A stretch of DNA of 64,000 bases from Cerrena zonata (lineage: Eukaryota; Basidiomycota; Agaricomycetes; Polyporales; Cerrenaceae): positions 1-64,000 of the forward strand of contig JASBNA010000054.1 in assembly GCA_038087015.1 (NCBI GenBank), written 5' to 3'. Below, in pieces: positions 12,770 to 22,200 of this stretch; within the stretch, counting starts at the first letter, position 1, and the number at the start of each line of letters is the position of its first letter. The translations under genes were made by a program, and so were the position numbers. The notes below the pieces were generated by a model. That model searched no databases. It was given only the letters and a program-made list of their open reading frames with translations, and was not told the origin of the DNA.

Positions 12770-13467
12770 ATGGTTTACTATTTTAAAGCAAAAGTAAGTG
12801 AAGAAACAGAGTACTCTGATTTCGGATTAGATGATGAAAAAGAATATACCATCTATATGGGTAAAGATAAACATGAAAATGATCCATTAATTAAAAAATC
12901 CCATCCTAAGAATTTATGGTTTCACGTTGATAAACATTCATCAGCACATTTATACCTTCAGTTATCATTAGAAGAACAAAGTATTAAGTTTGAAGATTTA
13001 AAATTGGAAGAATCGTTATTGACTCAATTAGGACAGTTGACTAAAGCAAATTCAATCAAAGCAAATAAATTAAATAATATAACAATCATCTATACTCCAG
13101 TTGATAACTTATATACTGACGGTACAATGGATACCGGTACGGTTAGTTTCAAAAACGGACAAAAAGTTAAAAGAATTCATATTAACAAGAAGAAAATTCA
13201 ATAATCAATAAATTAAATAAAACTAAAAGTGAAGTTTCAATTGAAGAGTTCATCTCAAATCAACAAACATTAATTACGAATTGGCAATCAAATAAGAAAA
13301 TGATTGAAAGAAATTTAGAACAACAAAGAAAAGAAGAAGCAAAATTAAATGACTTACAAAAACAGAAAAAATCTGATCCTTATGCTGACTTATTCAATGA
13401 AACTAGCGTTAACGCTAATAGTAATGAATTCAGAAATGAAAATTGGGTAGAAGAAGATTTTTGGTAG
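12770..13467 (+). CDS. JLP2: Jlp2/CCDC25-family NFACT-R domain protein (one apparent frameshift)
   Basis: The first frame (12770-13204) encodes an NFACT-R (DUF814) domain: MVYYFKAK at the start, then KNLWFHVDKHSSAHLYLQL, typical of Jlp2/CCDC25. The frame stops at 13202-13204, but the next frame carries straight on (KLNKTKSEVSIEEF) to NWVEEDFW and a stop at 13465-13467, the usual family ending. One base missing near 13200 (CAA followed by TAATC) restores about 232 residues; Saccharomyces Jlp2 has 208. The domain is related to the tRNA/nucleic-acid-binding part of Rqc2/NEMF proteins. The cellular role in yeast is not established. The break is most simply a homopolymer error. Confidence 0.88.
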
Positions 13468-13552
13468 TTCTTTATATATTAAATATATATACTTTTACTT
13501 ATAATGACAATATTTTTTTTCTTTTTAAATAGTATTTGAATATTTGAATAGT

Positions 13553-13804
13553 TTAATCAAGTTTGACGGGGAATTTACCAGCTTCTCTTAAATCATTCCA
13601 TTTATCAACAGTATCAACTGGACATAAAGAAGTAAAAGTTTTGAAAAAAATTTGACATGGTTCAAATTCTTCTCCTTTAACATTAACACATTTATGATAA
13701 TCAATATAAGATTGAGCACAATGTTTGGTTTGATTTTGATTTGGAAATCTTGGATCAAATTGTGGAGTTTCCATCTTAAAGGTTTCTAAGTCAAAGTTAC
13801 CCAT
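13553..13804 (-). CDS. COX12: Cytochrome c oxidase subunit VIb (Cox12)
   Basis: An intact 83-residue protein with its ATG at 13802-13804, the same length as Saccharomyces Cox12. It carries the family core FDPRFPNQNQTKHCAQSYID and the twin-cysteine pattern of an intermembrane-space import substrate: HCAQSYIDYHKC (CX9C) and EPCQIFFKTFTSLCP (CX10C). Cox12 sits on the intermembrane-space face of complex IV and helps deliver copper to Cox2. It converges with JLP2, with stop codons about 85 bp apart. Confidence 0.96.
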   Translation of the reverse strand: MGNFDLETFKMETPQFDPRFPNQNQTKHCAQSYIDYHKCVNVKGEEFEPCQIFFKTFTSLCPVDTVDKWNDLREAGKFPVKLD

Positions 13805-13938
13805 CTTGCCGTGTTTATTTGTATATTCAATGTTGTATCTATAAATTTGAAAAGCTTTAAAAATTCATCTTTGATAAAAATGTACTGCGAAGTCTTACGA
13901 TTTTTTCAAATCACTGAATTTGATTGGTTCGAGTGCGG

Positions 13939-13944
13939 CACGTG
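13939..13944. promoter_or_regulatory. CACGTG E-box upstream of COX12
   Basis: The palindrome CACGTG, in the wider context GCACGTGACA, lies about 135 bp upstream of the COX12 ATG. It matches the binding core of Cbf1 and related basic helix-loop-helix factors. Its use here is inferred from position only. Confidence 0.45.
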
Positions 13945-13990
13945 ACATGGACCCGTACACCGGTCTTTACTGGTGCTTAACTAGCTTCAT

Positions 13991-14537
13991 CTAATTATCC
14001 TGGTAAGTCCAACGGGGAAGGTCTTTCTGACGCTGGGGTTGGCCTGCTTGGGGCTCCACCAATAAGATATTCAAGATGGGGAGCTGGAACGTCTTGTGCG
14101 TGTGCAAGGGGCGGTCTTCGTCTTCGGAATCGGCATCGAGTCCTTCAAATATATTACTCTTTTGCTTAAGAGTGCTTTTGCTATGATTATAGTTGGGATT
14201 GGTATAGCTCTTGCTTCTCTGCATCGAATTATACTGTTCTGCCTTGGTTTGAGTCTTGACTATTTCAACTATACTGATCAATTTGGGTATACTGTTGGAC
14301 TTGGCGGTTAGCAAGATCTGGTGATTTACCTCGAGTTGTTTGATAACTTGATTCACTCTTCGTTTGATCAGGTCATTCTTGGTTATGATTATGGGACTGG
14401 CTGGAGCCTCTGGATTCTGGAAGGTGCTGAAACTGGCACTGCTTAGGATCTCTCGATACACCAACTGCGATTGACTTCGTATGTTTCTTTATCTTTGAGA
14501 TGAATGTCCTTGGAAACTGCCTGCTGTGAATGGTCAT
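13991..14537 (-). CDS. POP6: Alba-family RNase P/MRP subunit, Pop6-like (frame break near 14468)
   Basis: The clear part (13991-14464) encodes an Alba-type domain. The segment TKNDLIKRRVNQVIKQL followed by IPKLISIVEIVK matches Saccharomyces Pop6, which has the same arrangement (KND..IK..VN..KQ and I.K.LSI.EI.K), and the LPILNILLV strand near the C terminus corresponds too. Pop6 pairs with Pop7 and binds the P3 stem of RNase P and MRP RNA in tRNA and rRNA processing. There is no ATG in this frame. A neighbouring frame continues upstream with plausible coding sequence (SKDIHLKDKETYEVN) to a candidate ATG at 14535-14537, so one base seems lost near 14468 and the exact start is unsure. Sequence identity is low, so the call rests on the aligned motifs. 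Confidence 0.65.
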
Positions 14538-14568
14538 GATGCAGGAATACAGGAATACAGTGGGTAGT

Positions 14569-14647
14569 AAGTACAGTAATACAGCGAAGTAATACAGTGA
14601 AGTAATACAGTGAAGTAATACAGTGAAGTACCGTGAAGTACAGTGAA
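14569..14647. repeat. 13-bp tandem repeat (GAAGTAATACAGT)
   Basis: The unit GAAGTAATACAGT is repeated about three times exactly between 14585 and 14629, with degenerate copies on both sides (GAAGTACCGT, GAAGTACAGT). It lies between the POP6-like gene and the next gene on the minus strand. One minus-strand frame stays open across it, but the product is low-complexity, so I treat it as intergenic. Confidence 0.85.
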
Positions 14648-14663
14648 TATATTGCGATGATAT

Positions 14664-16306
14664 TTAGTGCGTATTTTTTTTTGGAAAACTTGATCCACTA
14701 CCTCTGCTGCTATTGGCACTATGTAGAATTGCAGTAGAGGTATCCAAGTCGCCGTATCTACTTGACGTGGAGGTGTCCATTAGCCTGTTGAACTTAAGAG
14801 CATCGAGCATTTCGGTGTGGGACCGAAGCATTGCGCTATTGGTGTATGTGATTGGATGCATATGAACGAACGGCTTCTTCGTTCTGTGCTTGGTGGGCAA
14901 GGGCGCCGGTAAAGCTGGTGGGTGTAGAGCCTGGGGCGGTGGTAGAGGTAAGGACTGTGGGGGTGGTGGTAAAGCCTGGGGTGGTGCTGGTGGTAGAGAC
15001 TGCTGGGGTGGTGCTGGAGGAGCATCATGGAATTCTTCACCATAAGTTAACTCTTCAGTTCCTTTGATTAAATCTTTCAAGTCTTCGTATTCGTCTTTTT
15101 CGTCTATCAAAACCATCCCAATGAACACCGGCGGTGGTAACGGGTTAAACGGTGCGTAATTCATCATATTCTTATTTGGTAATATCCCATTAACAATCCG
15201 GTTTGGGTAAAAGGAGATTTATTCCTTTTGAGTTGAATAAATTCGATTGACCAAATCTAATGTGGAATAAGATAGTGAAAATGAGGCTGATTGAATTGAA
15301 TTGTTTTAGTTCCATATTAAGTGATGAAATATTCGATAAAATCGATCCAATATTTAAACCTCTGCCTTGACTAAAATCATAGTATAATGGATTTGCAATA
15401 ATTGAAGAAGGTAGAAAAGGTTTATTTGAAATAGCAGCGATTCGATTCCATTCCTTCAAGTTTTCTAATAAATTTAAATGACCAAATAAGTTATCTGAAA
15501 TACCTTCAATTTTCAATTCATTACAAATTAATATCAATTCTTGGAAAATTTCTTGCATCATATTCTTTGATGTAGCAATATTCTTTAATGAGTTGAGGTT
15601 GTGATCTCCAAAGATAACCGTGGGGACGTGGAAACACATCATAGTGAACAATTTTTTCCAGATGACTCTAATAAGTTTTTCATGAAACCCAAAAGAAATT
15701 ATTTTAATCCAATGTTGATTTTCGTGGTTTTTTTTATAAGTCAGGGTCAAATCTGATAATTTTGCCCCCATTATTGAATCGGGGATCTCAATTGCATTGA
15801 AGGTCAACGGATTCTGGATCCCGGCCATTGGAACCCCAATTCTCATTTCTCCCATACAAACGAGTTGCAAAACTTTTAAATTTTCATTAATAATCTACAA
15901 TCAATTTCAGAACTTATTGCCAACACCGCATACTGACTCAACTGGGCTTGCACTTTCTCGTATAACCAAGGATCTCTCTAACATCAACCAAAATTATCGA
16001 CCCAAACCCAATCATCTTCATTAACGTATTTTTATAATGTTGCCAATAATAATAATCAAAAAATACAAAGTCAAACGCCGGCCCGTTATACACACTCAAC
16101 TGCTCTATTGTCTCGTATGTCTGGTTCGGATGGAACACTAGTGGATCTTCGATATTGGGTCTAAATAAAAGCCAGGGTTCTGGCCCCGGCTTGCTAGCGG
16201 ATTTCTTCAAAAGACATACTGTAAGGTGGTAATTTGATCCGGAAAACACCCACCCAAGGTACGAGAGCGTCGGAGAGTGGCCAAGCACCAAAATCCGCCC
16301 CGTCAT
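14664..16306 (-). CDS. Ketopantoate-reductase-like (ApbA-type) protein with proline-rich C-terminal tail, broken by frameshifts
   Basis: The gene starts at an ATG at 16304-16306 (MTGRILVLGHSPTLSYLGW), a Rossmann-like beta-alpha-beta opening, though the classic GxGxxG is degenerate. The frame breaks between about 15885 and 15960, then resumes (LVCMGEMRIGVPMAGIQNPL) with a helical C-terminal region resembling the ApbA/PanE C-terminal domain. It breaks again near 15198: removing one C joins LLLP to NRIVNGILPNKN and leads into 14664-15167. That last part has an acidic stretch, then a tail of repeated PPAPPQ/ALPPPPQSLP blocks and a Ser-rich end. The ApbA assignment is by fold-like motifs only and is tentative. 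An alternative is two genes, but the gap would be only 22 bp with no promoter. Confidence 0.5.
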
Positions 16307-16551
16307 CGTTATCAACAAGAACCAGTTGGTGGAAAATAGAATATCAAATCCACAAATTTACAGCCATTGCCCACAAACGTTGCAGCAATAAGTCCACACC
16401 CGTACATCTGCATACCCCCATACACCCATACTTATCGGACCGACGGGTATCTCCAGCCAGTGAAAAATTAAAGGGCGACGGGGACAAATTCGTGGGGACT
16501 CAACCGGGGATATAAAGTTGAACAGTTGCTTCTTCTTTTCCATTGACATAT

Positions 16552-17811
16552 ATGTTGACGTATACACTTCAATTGAGTAGATTTCCACTAAGAACACCTC
16601 AATTAAGTAGACTATCATTTCGAACACCTTTTCCCCGTCATATTCAGAGATTTGCTTATCATACCAAAATGTCTGTTCCATATAAACAAGAAGAACACAA
16701 GTTGACCATGATTCCTGGTCCAATTGAGTTTTCCGATCCAGTTCTTTATGCCATGGCCACCCCATCCCAAGCACATACCTCACCGGAATTTGTTAAGACT
16801 TTCCAAAGTGCTTTGGTTAATACTAGAAAGTTGTTTAAATCAACCGATGCCAATGCCCAACCATATGTGATTAGTGGTTCCGGTACTTTAGGATGGGATA
16901 TTGTTGGTGCCAATTTGATCAATCCTGGTGATAAAGTTTTGGTGTTATCAACTGGGTTTTTCTCTGATTCCTTTGCCGAAGCTTTAAAGGTTTACGATGC
17001 CGATGTTGATGTCATTACTGCAGAAGTTGGTGATGTTGTTCCATTTGACAAAATCAGTGAGCACTTGAAATCAAAAAAATATGCTGCAATTACTATTACT
17101 CATGTTGATACTTCGACTTCTGTTGTTAGTGACGTTGAAAAAATCTCCCAAATTGTTAAAAAGGAGTCACCAGAAACTTTAATCGTTGTTGATGGGGTTT
17201 GTTCCATTGGAGTTGAAAATCTTGAATTCGATAAATGGGGGGTTGATTATGCATTGTCTGCTTCCCAAAAAGCTATTGGGGTTCCAGCAGGTTTATCAAT
17301 CAGTTTTGCTTCTTCTAGAGCAGTTTCCAAAGCTTTAGCTAGAGAAAAAGACTCTTCCTTTTTTGCTTCTTTGAAAAAATGGACTCCAATCATGAAGGCT
17401 TATGAAAGTGGTAAACCAGCTTATTTTGCCACTCCGGCCGTTCAAACAGTTACTGCTTTGAAAGTTTCCTTGGATGAAATCTTGAGCGAAAGTCTAGATG
17501 AACGATTTGCAAAACATGAAAAAGTCTCGAACGACTTCAAATCTAACTTATCTAAATTAGGCTTGAAAATCTTACCTCTCAATGAAAAAGTTGCTGCCAG
17601 TGGATTAACCGCAGTTTATTTCCCTGATGGTATCAATGGTAATGATCTTATTGCCAAAATTGGTTCCAAAGGTTTCACCGTTGCCGGTGGTATTCATAAA
17701 GCTTTGCTTGGTAAATATTTCAGAGTTGGTCACATGGGTGTCTCTGTTTACGATGGCCACGTCGAAAAACTCACCAAGGCCATTCAAGACTCTTTGGCTG
17801 AACTCAAATAA
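16552..17811 (+). CDS. AGX1: Alanine:glyoxylate aminotransferase (Agx1), with possible mitochondrial leader
   Basis: A class V aminotransferase that makes glycine from glyoxylate and alanine. The frame contains LTMIPGPIEFSDPVLYAM at the start of the fold and the PLP lysine in SASQKAIGVPAG (Lys201 from the internal start, Lys240 from the upstream one). Two starts are possible. The ATG at 16669 has the favourable context CCAAAATGTCT and gives 381 residues, the usual family length. The ATG at 16552 adds 39 residues rich in Arg, Ser, Thr and Leu without acidic residues, typical of a mitochondrial presequence. A leaderless cytosolic form and a mitochondrial form are therefore both plausible. The frame is intact. 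Confidence 0.93.
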   Translation: MLTYTLQLSRFPLRTPQLSRLSFRTPFPRHIQRFAYHTKMSVPYKQEEHKLTMIPGPIEFSDPVLYAMATPSQAHTSPEFVKTFQSALVNTRKLFKSTDANAQPYVISGSGTLGWDIVGANLINPGDKVLVLSTGFFSDSFAEALKVYDADVDVITAEVGDVVPFDKISEHLKSKKYAAITITHVDTSTSVVSDVEKISQIVKKESPETLIVVDGVCSIGVENLEFDKWGVDYALSASQKAIGVPAGLSISFASSRAVSKALAREKDSSFFASLKKWTPIMKAYESGKPAYFATPAVQTVTALKVSLDEILSESLDERFAKHEKVSNDFKSNLSKLGLKILPLNEKVAASGLTAVYFPDGINGNDLIAKIGSKGFTVAGGIHKALLGKYFRVGHMGVSVYDGHVEKLTKAIQDSLAELK

Positions 17812-17967
17812 GTATTTAGATAGTTAATAAAATGCTGCACTTCATTATAATTGCAACTATTCCTGTGTAGAAATTCTGAGAAGAAGTCAAAAAAAAAAAA
17901 ATATACAACTAAAAAAGTTTTTTGTTTTAGAACAAGCAATCACCTTCTTTAGCTTTTATTCTTTAAA

Positions 17968-18819
17968 ATGGCTATTGCATTCCCTGATATTGATCCCTAT
18001 GAGGTGTTGGAATTGGATAAATCGGCCACTCCGATTGAAATCAAGAAACAATATAAGAAACTTTGTTTAAAGTATCATCCCGATAAACTTCAACAGACAT
18101 CTGAAAGTAATGTTGATAAAGATCATTTCCCCAAACTTCAATTTGCATATTCTATATTATCTGACCCAGCTAAAAGAAATCGCTATGATACCCTTGGATC
18201 GTTAGGCTATGGAGATGATGTGGAAGATGATGAGGTTTTTGATTGGAAAGAATTTTTTGAGGGAATGAATGAAAAAATCACTATTGAAATGATTGAAGAA
18301 GATAAATTGAAGTATCAAAATTCAACAGAAGAAACGAATGACATACTAAATAACTTTGTTTATTATGAAGGAGATTTCTTAAAGTTATTTGAAGTTATAC
18401 CCCATCTTGAATTCGACGAATTGGAAGAAAATCGTGTTTTCAAAATAATTGAAAATGCTATTGATGAGGACGAACTAGACGTTGAAAATAAAAATATCAT
18501 CAAATCATTTGAAAAATATAAAAGATCCCGTAAAACTAAAGTTAAACAAATGTTAAAGAAATTGGCCAAAGAAGCAAAAGAAGCAAAAGAATTAGAGAAA
18601 ACAATAAAGGATAAATCAAATAGAAATTTAAGAAATGAAAGCGATTTGAAAAGCTTGATCCAAAGCAGGCAAAATAACCGGTTGAACAACTTGATTGATA
18701 ATTTGGAATCAAAGTACTTGAATAAAAAAGGTGATAAAAGATCTCATAGAGAGGTTGACGATGATGAATTTGAAAGAATTCAAAAGAATTTAATGAATAA
18801 AAAATCAAAAAATAAGTAG
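17968..18819 (+). CDS. DNAJC9-like J-domain protein
   Basis: An intact 283-residue protein. A J domain occupies about residues 10-80, with the HPD motif in LKYHPDKL, which stimulates Hsp70 ATPase. The body after the J domain matches the DNAJC9 arrangement: an acidic segment, the phrase WKEFFEGMNEKIT, and a Lys/Arg-rich coiled region near the C terminus. DNAJC9 proteins are nuclear and act as histone H3-H4 co-chaperones; that function is known from animals and is inferred here. It follows AGX1 in the same direction, about 155 bp after that gene's stop. Confidence 0.8.
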   Translation: MAIAFPDIDPYEVLELDKSATPIEIKKQYKKLCLKYHPDKLQQTSESNVDKDHFPKLQFAYSILSDPAKRNRYDTLGSLGYGDDVEDDEVFDWKEFFEGMNEKITIEMIEEDKLKYQNSTEETNDILNNFVYYEGDFLKLFEVIPHLEFDELEENRVFKIIENAIDEDELDVENKNIIKSFEKYKRSRKTKVKQMLKKLAKEAKEAKELEKTIKDKSNRNLRNESDLKSLIQSRQNNRLNNLIDNLESKYLNKKGDKRSHREVDDDEFERIQKNLMNKKSKNK

Positions 18820-19259
18820 GTTTTGTATAATATTAGCATATAATGATATTTTATTAAATGTTCACTAGTGTAAAGGTTTCGAAGTTTAGAAATTTGTTAA
18901 TTTTGCAAGGTTTTTCCAAAAAATGAAATTTTTTTGCAAAAAATTCCATTTTGCAGCCCTAATTTCCCAATCACCTTTTTTTCTAAGTTTATTCCATACC
19001 AATTTCCGGCACCCACACCATTTGCCAGCTCTTCCATACATCCACCCACCCTACGAAGCATCCATAGACTTACTATAGAGCTACTACAAGGCCTACGACC
19101 ATGGTCTTTTAACGCGTTGAGTAATGACAAAAAAAAAAAAAAAAATACAAGCGCGTTTTACAGCGAAATATCAAATAGATCCGGCTTTTGATAACTCAAT
19201 ACACATCTCTTCTTCTCAATCTACTCTTGTTCTTCTACTTGTTCATTATACAGTGATCG
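18820..19259. other. Intergenic region upstream of TOP2
   Basis: This interval holds the TOP2 promoter. It contains an A-run at 19128-19144 and an ACGCGT (MCB-like, MBF-type) element near 19111-19116, inside AACGCGTTG. MCB boxes drive G1/S transcription of replication genes in yeasts, so such control of TOP2 is plausible but inferred from the motif alone. No gene is seen. Confidence 0.55.
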
Positions 19260-22200
19260 ATGAGTGACTTTGAAGATTCAGCTTCGGTATCCGAAGCGGA
19301 ATACATCTCTTCCGACGGTTCTGAAGAGTTTACTGAAACACCAGCTGCTGTTAAAAAGAAATCTCCACCAAAACCATTGCAGGATGCCACTAATACTTCG
19401 AATGCTCCAGCTAAAAAGAAATCAAACGCTTCAGAACAATACCAAAAGTTATCACAATTGGAGCATATCTTGAAAAGACCAGATACTTATATTGGTTCTG
19501 TTGAAAAAACCCCAACTAAAATGTGGAGTTTTGATTCAGTTCTGGAATCAATGAAATATGAAGAAGTTACTATAGTTCCCGGGTTATACAAGATTTTTGA
19601 TGAAATCTTAGTTAACGCTGCCGATAATAAGATAAGAGATCCATCAATGAAGAATATTAAAGTTAAAATAGATCCAGAAAATAATTTAATTTCTGTCATG
19701 AATGATGGTAAAGGTATCCCAGTTGAAATACATGAAAAGGAGAAAATATACATCCCTGAGTTAATTTTTGGTAATTTATTAACTTCTTCAAATTATGATG
19801 ATGATGAGAAAAAAGTTACTGGGGGTCGTAATGGTTATGGGGCTAAATTATGTAATATTTTCTCAACTGAATTCATTTTAGAAACTGCTGATGCTAATAC
19901 TGGTTTATCTTATAAACAAACATGGAATAATAATATGTCAAAAGTCTCTAAGCCGAAGATAACTCAATTAAAATCGAAAAAAGAATTTACAAGAGTTAGT
20001 TTTAAACCTGATCTATTGAAATTTAATATGGATTCATTAGATGATCAGATTTTATCAGTTTTGAGAAGAAGAGTTTATGATTTATGTGGTACTGTTAAAG
20101 ATTGTAACATTTACTTGAATGATAAAAAACTTAGTATCAAGAATTTCAAATCATATATTGAAATGTATGTTCAAGCACTAAAAGCTGTTGCTGAGGATCC
20201 AATTGATCCAGAAGATACTAATAAAACCTATGCTCCTTTAGTTCATGAAGTTATAAGTGATCGTTGGGAAATTGGGTTTTCCGTTAGTGATGGTAATTTT
20301 AACCAAGTTAGTTTCGTTAATTCAATTGCTACAACTACTGGTGGTACTCATGTTAAATACGTTTCTGATCAAATTATTTCAAAATTAACTGAAACTTTAG
20401 CTAAAAAGGAAAAGAATAAAAAATTAATGATTAAAGCTCAAGATATTAGAAATAATATGTTTTTATTTGTTAATTGTTTAATTGAAAATCCTGCGTTCAC
20501 TTCTCAAACAAAAGAACAATTGACTACCAGAGTTTCACAGTTTGGTGGTAAACTAAGTGAAAAATTTCAAGTCACTGATTCACTTATTAATAAAATTTTG
20601 AAAACTAGTATTGTTGATAAAATAAGATCTATTGTTAGTGCCAATCATGATAAAGCTTTACAAAAAGCTGATGGTTCAAGAAAATCAAGAGTTAAGAATG
20701 TGAAATTAGTTGATGCCAATAAGGCTGGTACTAAACAAAGTCGCAACTGTTTCCTTATTCTTACTGAAGGGGATTCTGCGCTATCATTGGCAGTTTCTGG
20801 GTTAGCAGTTGTTGGGCGTGATTATTATGGATGTTTCCCACTAAGAGGTAAATTACTTAATGTCAGAGAAGCAACTCCTGATCAAATTTCGAAAAATGCT
20901 GAAATCAATGCTATCAAACAAATTATGGGATTACAACATAAAAAAAAGTATACTAAAGAAAATATCGATCAATTAAGATATGGCCATATAATTATCATGA
21001 CTGATCAAGATCATGATGGTTCACATATTAAAGGGTTACTTATCAATTTTTTCGAAACAAGTTTCCCTGGATTATTAGAAATTCCAGGATTTTTATTAGA
21101 ATTTATCACTCCAATTGTTAAAGTTACAATTAAAGGTAGAAATAATAAAGCTGAAAAAATTCCATTTTATACTATGCCTGAATTTGAAGAATGGCGTGAG
21201 ACCACTGGTAAAACCTGTCGTTGGACTCAGAAGTATTATAAAGGTTTAGGTACTTCATTACCAGAAGAAGCTCGTGAATATTTTGCAGCTTTAGATAAAC
21301 ATATGAAAACCTTCCATGAATTAGAAGGAGATGATCGTGGGTTAATTGATCTTGCATTTTCTAAAAAGAAGGCTGATGATAGAAAAGATTGGTTGCAAGC
21401 TTTTCAACCGGGTACCCATTTAGATCCAAATCTCGAAATCATTCCAATTAGTGATTTCATTAATAAAGAATTGATTTTATTTTCAATGGCTGATAATGTT
21501 CGTTCAATTCCATCAGTATTAGATGGTTTCAAACCGGGCCAAAGAAAAGTACTTTTTGGGGTTAACAAAAGAAATTTAAAGGGAGAAATCAAAGTTGCTC
21601 AATTAGCGGGTTATGTTGGTAATCATACTGGGTATCATCATGGTGAACAATCATTAACACAAACTATTATTGGATTAGCCCAAGATTTTATTGGGTCTAA
21701 TAATTTAAATATTTTGAAACCATTAGGAGCATTTGGATCAAGAGCAGCCGGTGGTAAAGATTTTGCAGCACCAAGATATTTATTTACTCAACTTAATGAG
21801 ATTACACGAAAGATTTTCAATCCTTTGGATCAACCATTATATACATATGTTCAGGATGACGAGCAGTACGTTGAACCCGAATGGTATTTGCCAGTACTTC
21901 CAATGTTGTTAGTTAATGGAGCAGAAGGGATTGGTACTGGGTGGTCTACCAATGTTCCATCATTTAATCCAACTGATATTGTTGAGAATATTAAAAGATT
22001 AATGAATGGGGAAGAATTAGAAGAGTTAATACCTTGGTATAGAGGATGGGAAGGTACTATTGAACAGAACGGAGGAGATAAGTTCAAAGTACTTGGAAGA
22101 ATTGAGCAAATTGATAACACAACATTAGAAATTACTGAAATACCGGTTAAGACCTGGACCAATAATATGAAGGAGTATTTAATATCAGGATTGGGGACTG

